A DNA stretch of 64,000 nucleotides from Larus michahellis (lineage: Eukaryota > Chordata > Aves > Charadriiformes > Laridae). The position numbers were made by a program, and so were the translations under genes. The notes under the pieces are model-generated. The model saw only the letters and a program-made list of their open reading frames with translations. It made no database searches and had not been told where the DNA came from. Position 1 is the stretch's first letter; each line of letters opens with the position of its first letter. Shown piece after piece: positions 37,590 through 47,187 of this stretch. The stretch lies in assembly GCF_964199755.1 (NCBI RefSeq), contig NC_133930.1, positions 27,362,071 through 27,426,070 on the forward strand, given 5' to 3'.

Positions 37590-38727
37590 CATGGGTAGTT
37601 GCTATAGATTAGTTAAATTCACACCAAGAATTGCTTCACTAACTTGTTCTTGTCAATACACATTAAGATAAACTGAGCTTGCTTACCTTAACTCTTTCTG
37701 CTCTTCGCTATTTAAGTAATGTCTTGTAAATTTAAGTTTTTCAGTGCAACTTAATTGCAAGCTTTTCCATCTGTGTCTTTTCCCTCTTTCTTCCGATATG
37801 TGCCTCTCTGACGCCCGAAGACTGCGACTAGTGAATGCCTGGTTAACTTCTTGCTGCCCAGAGCAGGTGGGACTGCTGCGGTATTTCATTTCACACTAGG
37901 AAAGCTGTGAAGGGCCGTAAGCCCTGGGGCCAGCAGTAGCAGTAAGTCATGGAGCCAGCAAGAGGACAGAGGCCACAAGGCCAGGTTTCAAATTAACTGC
38001 ATAGTAAGAGCATTGTACAGGGAGATGGCGGGGGTGGGGTAGGGGGCAGGTATCCTGCAAAGGCCAGACTACTGCTGACTGGAGGCAGCCCTAATAGCAG
38101 AAGACATGGTGGAGGGTGAAACAATAAAGAATATACGTGTTTGAGCAAGCAAATTTGTGCAGTTTGGGTAAAGCTGTTTTTCAGACTTTGTGAAGCGTCT
38201 TCTCTTGAGTTGCTCTGTGATGGTAGAGCCCTCCCAGAGAACTTTCTACATCTACAATTCCATGTGGCATCTTCTTGTCCTGGGTTGAGAGACACAGGAC
38301 TAACTTATCTTCTAACGCTTGGGAAAACTGCACTTTCGGAAGACTTCAGTGTCTGAGTTCATGAAAATATTTACTTTATAGCCATCTAGGCTATGTGGGA
38401 TTAAAGGTCTTGGTGTTTTCAAACTTTGCCAGGTGCAGGGACAAGGAGGAGTGAGGCCCAGGCACTTGACCCATGCTGGCCAGCAGGATTATTTCATACC
38501 ATGAATGCCACATTCAATATAAATTAGAAAGTTTGCTGTGTAGTTGCTCTCTCTCCCTTGATGCTGGCGGTCCAGAGAAATTCTTGCCCTGGTGTCAGAC
38601 CCCGGAGCCTTCCCTTCCTCCCGAAGCCATGGCGCTCAGTGTCCAACATTTGCTGCCCACTGCTGGGAATGCACAGCTTCCTGCTGATAGAATTGCCTGA
38701 GTATAATTCTTGTATATCTTATATTAG
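37590..38727. other. Intergenic DNA, no supported gene
   Basis: Sequence between ERV-A and the CR1 element. Nothing recognised. Confidence 0.5.
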
Positions 38728-39514
38728 TATCAGGCCAAGTGCAAGGTCCTGCATCTGGGTCATGGCAATCCCAGGCACAAATACAGTTTGGGCGGAGAAT
38801 GGCTTGAGAGCAGCCCTGAGGAGAAGGACTTGGGGGTGCTGGTGGACAAGAAGCTCAACATGAGCAGGCAATGTGCACTTGCAGCCCAGAAGGCCAACCG
38901 CATCCTGGTCTGCATCAAAAGAAGCGTGGCCAGCAAGTTGAGGGAGGTGATTCTGCCCCTCTACTGTGCTCTGGTGAGACCCTACCTGGAATACTGCATC
39001 CAGCTCTGGAGTCCTCAAACAAGAAGGACATGGACCTGTTGGAACGGGTCCGGTGGAGGGCCACGAAGATGATCAGAAGGCTGGAGCACCTCTGCTATGA
39101 GGACAGACTGAGAGAGTTGGGGTTGTTCAGCCTGGAGAAGAGAAGGCTTCGAGGAGACCTTATAGCAGCCTTCCAGTACCTGAAGGAGGCCTACAGGAAA
39201 GATGGGGAGTGACTGTTGATCAGGGAGTGTAATGATAGGACGAGGGGTAACAGCTTAAAACTGAAAGAGGTAGATTTAGATGGGATACCAGGAAGAAATT
39301 CTTCACTATGAGGGTGGTGAGGCTCTGGAAAAGGTTGCCCAGGGAAGCTGTGGGTGCCCCATCCCTGGAAGTGTTCAAGGCCAGGCTGGATGGGGCTTTG
39401 GGCAGCTTGGTCTAGTGGGAGGTGTCCCTGCCCACAGCAGGGGGGTTGGAACTAGATGATCTTTAAGATCGCTTCCAATTTGAACCATTCTGTGATTCAG
39501 TGTGATTCTGTGAT
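38728..39514 (+). mobile_element. CR1 LINE with pol C-terminal coding
   Basis: The longest CR1 copy in the window, about 0.79 kb. Frames at 38,788-39,072 and 38,871-39,212 together encode the C-terminal part of the CR1 reverse transcriptase: a block with [12 protein letters not shown], then [17 protein letters not shown], then [20 protein letters not shown] one- or two-base shift near 39,015 separates the two frames. The 3' tail follows, ending in the tgattctgtgatta repeat. The promoter, ORF1 and endonuclease are lost, so it cannot move on its own. Confidence 0.95.
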
Positions 39515-39769
39515 TAATACTGGTTCTTTAGTATTATTGTTAATTATTTGGTCTTATCCTATTAAATCTTATTTATATTTCAACACGTGTGTTTCCTTAT
39601 TTTCCCTGATTCCCTTTTCTGGGTGGGGAGGTGTAATTGGGTGATAGAATGATTGTCTAAATGACAACAAATTGTTATGGGTTTTCTCAAACCATAACAC
39701 TTCTTCAAACAGACTTACAGGTCTCTGCATTACTAATGCCCTTCGCTATGAACAGCAGAGCTGACGTGG
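39515..39769. other. Short unique spacer
   Basis: Nothing recognised between the CR1 element and the next solo LTR. Confidence 0.5.
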
Positions 39770-40122
39770 TGTCGTGGTTTGGCCTCAGATGGCAACAAAG
39801 AACCACGTGCCGCTCGCACGTGCCTTCCTAATACAGGAAGGATCGTAAGAAAAGGCAAGACTCTTGGGTTGAGACAAAGGCAGTTTAACAGAACAGCAAA
39901 GGGAACAGGCAAACAACAACAACAACACGGATAGGGGACTATACAAACGTGATTACGGAACCGCGGCTCCCCGCCGCTCGCCAACCGGCCGGACCCAGGA
40001 CGCCCCAGCCCGCTTTTAAGCAGCAACTTCCTGCCCCCTCCCCCGGCAGCTCAGGGTGGGCGTGGCTCACATGGCATGGAATACCAGGAAAAGTTAACCC
40101 TATCCCCACCGGAACCAGGACA
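39770..40122 (-). mobile_element. Solo LTR, avian ERV (353 bp)
   Basis: On the + strand it starts TGTCGTGGTTTGGCCTC and ends GGAACCAGGACA. A perfect 5-bp duplication CGTGG lies at 39,765-39,769 and 40,123-40,127. The sense strand is minus. A TATA-like TTAAAAG sits near 40,014-40,020. It is shorter than the related LTRs at 9.6 and 36.9 kb, with a GC-rich middle, so it is a distinct subfamily. Confidence 0.88.
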
Positions 40123-40917
40123 CGTGGTTAAGTGCTTGCATACGGTATGCACATTAATATGACTGCCTGTGTGGAAATCACACAGCATGACAATATCAAC
40201 ATGGTGCAAGAGGAGGTCTATGTTGGTGGTTTAAAAAGCAGTTCCACTTGTGTGAGGTCAGAAGATCTCCATATATATTTTATGACTCCTCAAAACAACG
40301 TAAAGAGAAATTATCCATTTGATAATTGGATAACCAGTGCTTGTCATTTAGCATAGGATATTCATGACCATGACACTGTAAGAACTTGCTACCTTTCCTT
40401 TTACCCCTTCTTTTTTTGAAAAAACTTTAATCTCAAAGTCCACCTAGGCAGGCGGTAGGAATCTCCCTCACTGCAGATTTAAGAAAAATCAGCTTAGACA
40501 AACATCTCCCAGCTTTGGTCTTGCCTCACTGCAAGATGGGCCAGACAATTTGTTGAGGTTTCTTCCAATCTGACATTCCTTGGAAAGTATCAGTTGCTCT
40601 AAGGTATCAGAGAGAGAAGATATGAAAGCACAGGGCAAGATGCTGGACCTTCCACTTCCTCATTCTCTCTTCGATACAAAGGTTTTACAAAAGTATTTAG
40701 TTGTGGGATGATCTCCTTTTCCTGTACAGCACAATGGCTGTGATGGGGTATAGTGTCTACTATAAAAATTATCATGGCAACGCAAAATGCTGAAGGAGAG
40801 CTAAAGGTACCTTGTGGCAGGTGGGATTACGTGTGTGCGTTTATAATCTATTGCATATATATTCAGGGGATCCTCTCAGTTCTATGTAATATACTCTGAA
40901 AGATGCCCCACTGTATG
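40123..40917. other. Intergenic DNA between solo LTR and ERV-B
   Basis: No gene seen. It contains the old CR1-like piece listed above. Confidence 0.5.
40430..40615 (+). mobile_element. Probable old CR1-like 3' end
   Basis: The phrase 'ggtcttgcctcactgcaaga', then 'tgggccagacaatttgttga' and 'ggtttcttccaatctgacat' resembles the end of older CR1 subfamilies. It is strongly diverged and lacks the terminal repeat. Confidence 0.45.
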
Positions 40918-41451
40918 TTATCTTCAGGGTGGAGTTTGAGTGACTTCAGTCATACATACTTTTATTATGATTGGTGTAAAATTCTCTCGCTTCACAATTA
41001 AAGGTATAGTTTACAAGAAATTCAGGGCACAGACTCAAGGAGTGGTCGCACCTTGGAGGCGGGTAGCCTTCAGGATGGAGGTGTGTTTTGGTATTATAAT
41101 GACATTATAATGAGCAAAGTTCGCACAAAGGACGGCATTTCATCAAAATATGACAAAATGCTGGCTCTGAGTATCGAGTGGGCAGCTAATTCACAGTTTA
41201 TCTGTTTCATGGTATCATCCCATTCTCATATCTGCTCCCGTATCATAAGGTAGAGCCGTGGAATAATTGCATGCCGCCCCATACCTCATGTAGCTTCAGA
41301 AGCATCCTTATCAGGGAACCACAGGTCTTGTATTCTTCATGCCAGCTGCAGCTGTTTTCTACCTCAGAAGCCTCTTGATTTTATACTTTTCCTTAATGTG
41401 TGAACAATGCAGTACTTTTGTATTTTTAGCCAATTTAGTAATTATTCCACA
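40918..41451 (-). mobile_element. ERV-B 3' LTR, U3 only
   Basis: It matches 44,452-44,980 over its full length. The sense start TGTGGAATAATTAC lies at 41,451, preceded by a purine-rich tract (GGGGTGGATTA on the minus strand) that could be the polypurine tract. The copy stops at 40,918, about 7 bases short of where the TATA box stands in the 5' LTR, so TATA, R and U5 are absent. Confidence 0.85.
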
Positions 41452-41492
41452 TAATCCACCCCGTGACTACAGTCACTCAAGCTCCACGATAC

Positions 41493-42878
41493 TCAATACT
41501 GGTAGGGAAGATCACATGTTCTTTTGTGGTGAGGGATATCAAGCGCAAATACATCTTGTGGAGTGATCAAATGAGTTAAACTTTTCATCATAATCCAAAG
41601 TCTAACATACAAAACAATTGTCAAAGAGAAGCACAATACAGTGAGTGTTAGTAAAACAACAACAGGATGGAGCATCTTGTTATAAAGTCCTGTAGCTGTT
41701 GGTGACCATCCAAAAAGAGTGTCTTTCATGTCCTCCGTCTCTCTTGACTCTTTCCAGTACTTGGTGTATTTCTTCAACATCATGATGGACGGTAATCAAA
41801 GTTCTCTGTCCATTTTCTTGGGCCTCTTTCAACAGTCGCTTCAATTCATCGTGTTGTAGCAGCTTCTTCACCAGTGAGAGATTCATTCCGATAGGGGTAG
41901 GCAACAAATCTCGAATCAATGTGTAATTAGATTGTAGCAATTGAAAAGACGTAACAGGAGCTGAATAATTGAAGTCACATTCGATAATGTTAGTAAAGTT
42001 ACAACCACAAAGATTTGAGTGATTACTTATATCAACTGCTATATCATCTACGAATACAAGACTACAGGGAGATCTCATGCAAATGCACTCTTTCCCAAAA
42101 TATACAAGCACAGTTTCTAGGGTTTCATCGGGATGTATCCGGGAAAGTGACAAACATTCTGGTTGGTGTCAAGACAAATATCTTGTGCCTTGAGAGTATT
42201 ACTCTCACAAATGAATCGTTGTTGGTCTTGTGAAACGCATGTGTCAACATCAACAGTTTACCATTTATCCTCATTTTGTTGTGCCCAGACTCTATGCTCT
42301 ATTGGATAGAGTATAGCTCCATGGTGATTCAACCCCAGGGCGATGATTGGGTATATGGTGTATACTGAAGCATTGCATATTGTTAAGACAAAATCTGTGG
42401 CCTTGCTCTCAGTGGGATCATAGGTGAAATTAACCAGATACCACCAGGTTTGAAATTTTTTCTAAAATTCAATTGTGTTATCCCATATTACTTTTTCGGT
42501 GGGCAAGGTGCCTTTTTCACCTTCCCTTATGATTGCGGCTATCATAGATTGCATCCACAATTGGGCTTGGATATAACTAAGAGCCAAGGAAACATTGTTT
42601 TGGGTTGTACCAAGTGCATCTGTGATCAGCTGATGATCTTTTTCACCCGTTTCTTCCCACTGAGGCAATATATTCGATAAAAGCCATCGGTGGTTTCCCA
42701 ATGCTGATAGAGAGGACTGTAGAGGATGTCTTAATTTATCTAGATCACTAGTGGTTGTGACTAGTTTTTTGGCAAGTATCTCGGCATCTATACTATTTAA
42801 GACTCCCAGGCCTGTTCCTAAGATACCAGTCACGTCTCTCTTCAGTCGTTGTGCGGTGGTAAGAGTTCGTCTGTCCAT
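41493..42878 (-). pseudogene. env: ERV-B envelope remnant, frameshifted
   Basis: Three open pieces follow one another. The first (42,462-42,878) begins with RLKR at residues 11-14, a furin-like cleavage site, followed by a glycine-rich hydrophobic stretch DVTGILGTGLGVL that fits a fusion peptide. The second (41,680-42,153) has N-glycosylation motifs (NFT, NYS, NYT, NLS), CGC/C cysteines and a heptad-rich segment. The third (41,493-41,783) has a membrane anchor at about residues 41-60 and a short tail. Frameshifts separate them, and almost nothing of a surface subunit lies before RLKR. It encodes a membrane fusion protein by family. It is not functional here. Confidence 0.72.
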
Positions 42879-42898
42879 GTACAGTTCATCTAAGGTTC

Positions 42899-42920
42899 CT
42901 GTAAGACAAAAGAAAAGGAA
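42899..42920 (-). promoter_or_regulatory. Probable env splice acceptor
   Basis: The minus strand reads a pyrimidine tract TTTCCTTTTCTTTTGTCTTAC, then AG at 42,900-42,899, just before the env start codon region. This is the usual place for a subgenomic env acceptor. Confidence 0.55.
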
Positions 42921-42949
42921 ATCTGCTCGGTCTTATTTGACTGACAGGG

Positions 42950-43839
42950 TTAGAAAGAGTGCGAGATCCACCAGGTATAGTTGTTAAAAACACTCTTGGT
43001 TCCCAAGCCTCCTGCTTCTTCCTCACTCAACATAATTCTGTCCCCCCCTTCAGAAGAAACTGGCCACACATACTCAACAGCGGATTCTTCTGGCCACCTC
43101 GAATATTTTTCCTGTATTTTCGCTAACTCTGTTGGTGTCCACCGAATAGTACGCACAGTGTTGCGGACTTCATCATCATCCTCATCAACTGTGGTTTCAG
43201 TTTTAATCAGAGGTCATAAAGGAAAGACTCGGGATTTCACAGTAAAAGTCCTTCCCTCCTCATCTTCTTCCTCATCCTCACTATTAGACCAAAAATCTCC
43301 AGTCTGGGTTCCAGAATTTGGATAACACATTAACTTACAAATTTGTTGGACCTGGGTTGAGGGCTGCATTTTATCTAAGAGCCCAGTTACTCTTTCCAAT
43401 AACTTTTTAAGTTGGAGATTTTCATTCCTGACTCGAGCATTACGATTTCCTAAATGTTCATTCTCACTCACAAGCTTATCAACTTGAGTTCTTAATTTTT
43501 CTCCTGTCTCCTTCTGAAAAGCTAGTGATGACTTCAACACCTCATTTTCCGATTTCAGAGTTGCATATTCTACAGCAGAAATCAGATTAGGAGCAGGGGT
43601 TTCCCTAGCTTCTTGTTGTGCACTAAGCAGGCGCCTAACACTGCACAAATCACGCCCTTGCCTTTCGCCGCTCTGAGCTCTACTGAAGCCCGACACTCTT
43701 CAATACGTTCCCCCACTTTCTCTTCATCCTTCCAAAATTTTTGGGCCCACTCCTTCCCAGCCTGGGAAGGGGCACAATCATATTTTTGCAGCAGTTTATC
43801 CATGGCAATCCTGCCGACTATGCCAAAATTCTGTTGCAT
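42950..43839 (-). pseudogene. ERV-B coiled-coil gag-like gene
   Basis: The first piece (43,839-43,582) starts with a matrix-like region containing MDKLLQKYDCAPSQAGKEW. After a frameshift near 43,640 a second piece (43,696-43,214) continues with a long heptad pattern (ENEVLKSSLAFQKETGEKL and on) and an acidic patch SEDEEEDEEG. One TGA at 43,214-43,216 interrupts it, and the same frame goes on to 42,950 with a block RTIRWTPTELAKIQEKYS that resembles a capsid start. In layout it resembles avian ENS-1/ERNI-type coiled-coil ERV genes, but I cannot verify that link. It is broken by one shift and one stop. Confidence 0.65.
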
Positions 43840-44122
43840 GAAAGAGGCAAAGCGGTTTTGGCAGAAGATAAACCCCCTTGCGTTCTAACACTCCTCACCG
43901 AGGTGGGAGGCTAGGTGCGGCTAGGTTTAAATTCCGAGTGATGCCCAATTCAGCACTATCAGTCCAATTGCGTTTAATATGTATTAAACTATTACGATTT
44001 GGATACGCTAATAGTGGACTGCACCTTCAGTCTAGTCATGCTCCTGAACTGACACGGCCACTCTCGAGTCTTTGGTCGCGTTCAGTGAGAAACTGAAACG
44101 ACTAGCTACTTAAACAGTGCAG

Positions 44123-44128
44123 TTTATT
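44123..44128 (-). terminator. Poly-A signal of ERV-B LTR
   Basis: AATAAA on the minus strand, about 310 bases after the TATA box, in the expected place in R. Confidence 0.6.
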
Positions 44129-44437
44129 TAAACAACAGATATATAGGTTCTTAGGATTGCTGGTGATAAATACACTGTCTGCAAAGCACGTGCAAATGAA
44201 ACTATACAAAACGTGCAACACAGTTATAAACGATACAGCCTGGCTATAAATGTAGGAAAGAGATTCTCTAGAGAAATTTCTAAATTTCCCGAGGAAGCAC
44301 TCGGTATAATCGAAGTCTTACCCAAAGACGTCTCTATGGCGGGGACGAAAGGCTCAGCCCGTCGACTGATCCTGGAAGTCAGTGATGGAATTCTTCACAA
44401 TGGTGTCTTCCCAGGGTATCCCCCCTCTCTTGGGCTA

Positions 44438-44445
44438 TTTTTATA
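44438..44445 (-). promoter_or_regulatory. TATA box of ERV-B 5' LTR
   Basis: TATAAAAA on the minus strand just inside the end of the U3 part shared by both LTRs. Transcription would run towards the gag-like gene. Confidence 0.65.
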
Positions 44446-44980
44446 CTATTTGTTATCTTCAAGGTGGAGTTTGAGTGACTTCAGTCATATATACTTCTAT
44501 TATGATTGGTGTAAAATTCTCTCGCTTCACAATTAAAGGTATAGTTTACGAGAAATTCAGGGCACAGACTCAAGAAGGAGTGGTCGCACCTTGGAGGCGG
44601 GTAGCCTTCAGGATGGAGGTGTGTTTTGGTATTATAATGAGATTATAATGAGCAAAGTTCGCACAACGGACAGCATTTCATCAAAATTTGACAAAATGTT
44701 GGCTCTGAGTATTGAGCGGGCAGCTAATTGGCAGTTTATCTGTTTCATGGTATCATCCCATTCCCATATCTGCTGTACATCATAAGGTAAAGCCGCGGAA
44801 TAATTGCATCCCGTCCCATACCTCATGTAGCTCCAGAAGCATCCTTATCAGGGAACCACAGGTCTTCATGCCAGCTGCGGCTGTTTTCTACCTCAGAAGC
44901 CTCTTGATTTTATACTTTTCCTTAATGTGTGAACAATGCTGTACTTTTGTATTTTTAGCCAATGTAGTAATTATTCCACA

Positions 44981-46700
44981 ACATGATATAGGAGAGAAGG
45001 ACTGGATACACAAACTCACAGTGAGATTAATACAATTACCAGAAAAAGCACCAGCCATGACCAAGCATCTTTTGTCAAGATTTCTGTAAGCCTCACAACT
45101 TAAGTTAAAGAGAAAACAGAATGTGCGTATTTATTTTTGGGTTTTGCACAGAGGTTCCTCCAACATAAAAGATAGCATGAAAGAAATAGTAACAATAAAA
45201 CAAAAGTTAATGAAATGCAAATCTATTCTTAAACAATATTGGAAGTGACCTGTGAAGGCAATAATTTACTGGAGGGTTTCTGTCTGAATTTATTTTTCTG
45301 CCTTAAGATCATATCTGTCTTTATACATTTCTTTTCTGAAAAGACTTTATGACCAGGATTTTAATAGCACATCCATATCTTAAGCAACCAAGAAGGGAAA
45401 TATTTTTGTTAAATTACATTGTGTATGTTAAAGTCTCGTCTCCTTTACAATACCTAGTAAATAACCACGACAAAAAATGGATGAAAAATTTTTCACCAAA
45501 AAAGGCCCAAAGGTTCTTGGTCCTTCCATGAAACTGTGAGCAAAAACAAAGACAGAAACGCACAACCAGTTTCTACGTTCGTTCTTTCCTTATTTGTCAT
45601 GAAAGCAAAAATACGGGAAGTGGGGTTACTAATTTTAAGAATTTCCTGACAGGGTTAAATTCTAATCTTATTCTATTAGCATGTCTTGTTTCCTACTACT
45701 GCATATTGCAGAACAATTTTCACTATATAACACTGCGTAAATAAAATTTTCTATCTTTCTTTGAAAAGCAAGTGCAAAATATAATCAGTGTTATTAGGAG
45801 AAAAAATGTAAGGTAGCATAAACCTTGGTCCTGCTACACAGAGCTGTATGAGTTGATCTTTGAGCTCACAAGGCTTCTTGATAGAATAAAGCGTGTTTCA
45901 GCATGACTTAAAGGATATTCCCATATCAATCCCTTTTTCTGTAACCAACAGACCTTTGTCAAAGCTTGGTCATAAATGGATTTTTAAGGTAATCACTGTA
46001 TTTAAAAAGTTCTGCTCATGATGTCTCCTAAAGGACCCTCTTGTAGTCTCATAGTTTCATCAAAGTTACATTATTTTGGACACGCACATAATCATTATAA
46101 ATGCCCTGCACCGCTGACCCCTGCAGTGACAAAACTATTTTTGGCTGACAACACTGAGAAGCCCATGGAATGACTTCTGTCCCCCGCATTGGGCACTGAC
46201 CCCATTTTGTGCCCAGCCTCCTCTGTCCCACTGATACCACCACAGCTGTGCACCTAGTACTTCCCCGGCTTGGAGCAAGGAATCATAGGCTACAAAGCAA
46301 GGGTGTGTTGCACAGCCTGAGTCTGGGGGGAGTGCTGCTCTCCCACAAGAACCCTTGTTTGATTTTGCTGTTCTTCAGCTCCATGGCACACAGGTTTTCT
46401 CAGGGGTGGATGCTCCGCTGGTCATGGCCAGTGGTGGTCAGTGCTGGGGGACAGGGATGGCCGTTTTCCTTTGGAAAACATGCTCCTGCCAGTAATTCAG
46501 CTCGGTCGTCCCCCCCACCAAGTTGGTGAGCAGGAGTGGCGGTGAGGTACTGGACAGTGTCAGGGTGTCTGTGTCAGTCGGAGACAGGCAGACACGTCCC
46601 CTTACCATCTGGGGACGTGAGGCCACCTTTCTTGCCAAGGGGATATATATTATATATATACATATATATGTCAGGCAGCCTCATGGTGAGCCGCCCAGCG
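44981..46700. other. Unique DNA upstream of the CpG island
   Basis: Nothing recognised except a short (TA)n run at about 46,643-46,670. Confidence 0.5.
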
Positions 46701-46737
46701 CTAGGAGACTACGTGTGGCCTTGCCCCTTCCTCCCTG

Positions 46738-46930
46738 CAGGTACCATCAATCTCCAAGGCAGCCCCCGGGCTCCCTTCCTGTGCCAGGACCACCGGGCAG
46801 GTACCACCACCCCCGCCATGGTGAGGCGTGGGTGCCACCACAAGCCACCGAGGCTGATGACAGGTACCAGGGCTGCCACCACGGTGAGCAATGGCACAGG
46901 TACCGCCACCGTACCCGCCGTGACAGGGGG
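46738..46930 (+). repeat. Degenerate repeats marked by CAGGTACC
   Basis: CAGGTACC occurs at 46,738, 46,798, 46,861 and 46,897, each followed by CC/AC-rich text such as 'accacc' or 'gccacc'. Spacings are 60, 63 and 36 bp, so it looks like an eroded minisatellite at the edge of the CpG island. Confidence 0.55.
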
Positions 46931-47005
46931 CCGTAGCGCGGGGGACCCGGCGGCCGCCATGGCGGGCGGCGGCTCCGGGCGTAGCAGCGGGAGTGCGTCA
47001 GCGGC

Positions 47006-47038
47006 GAGGGGCGGGGAGGCCGCCGGGCAGATATTAAG
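47006..47038 (+). promoter_or_regulatory. Core promoter: GC box and TATA-like element
   Basis: GAGGGGCGGGG at 47,006-47,016 is followed by ATATTAAG at 47,031-47,038. A CRE-like GTGCGTCAG stands just before, near 46,993. This would place the start of transcription near 47,060-47,065 on the + strand. Motif-based only. Confidence 0.5.
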
Positions 47039-47061
47039 CGCCGGGCGGCACCGGGCGAAGG

Positions 47062-47187
47062 CAGAGGTGAGCCGGGAAGCGCCGTCATCGGTCGGTGGAC
47101 GCGGCCGTCATTCATCCATCTATCTCTGCGCCGCCGCCGCCCTCGTTCATCCCTGCGCCGTCGCGGGAGGCTGCCCGCCCGGCTGAG
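47062..47187 (+). other. FAM169B: Probable non-coding first exon of FAM169 gene
   Basis: The start is inferred from the TATA-like element. The end is a good splice donor, GGCTGAG followed by GTGAAG, at 47,188. An alternative donor (GGCAGAG/GTGAGC) is at 47,067, so the exon might be nearly absent or use a start further upstream. There is no start codon in frame with the coding exons, as expected for a 5' UTR exon. A transcript is needed to fix it. Confidence 0.4.

Larger units (their letters stand above)
40918..44980 (-). mobile_element. ERV-B: provirus with gag-like and env, no pol
   Basis: A minus-strand provirus flanked by two copies of the same LTR. The inner part holds a coiled-coil gag-like gene (43,839-42,950), then a splice-acceptor-like site and an env remnant (42,878-41,493). 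There is no protease, reverse transcriptase or integrase. By eye the LTRs show about two dozen substitutions in about 525 aligned bases (about 95% identity) plus three small indels. That is younger than the heavily decayed ERV-A appears, but the genes are broken. Confidence 0.85.
43890..44980 (-). mobile_element. ERV-B 5' LTR, complete
   Basis: The sense start TGTGGAATAATTAC is at 44,980. The U3 part to 44,452 matches the 3' LTR. A TATA box follows at 44,438-44,445 and a poly-A signal AATAAA at 44,123-44,128, giving an R region of about 0.3 kb and U5 down to about 43,890. The inner edge is uncertain because I find no convincing primer site. Confidence 0.7.

Noticed and set aside
43860-43900. 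Primer binding site for ERV-B
   Set aside because: No TGG-initiated 18-mer matching a known tRNA end was found next to the likely LTR edge, so the inner LTR boundary is left open.
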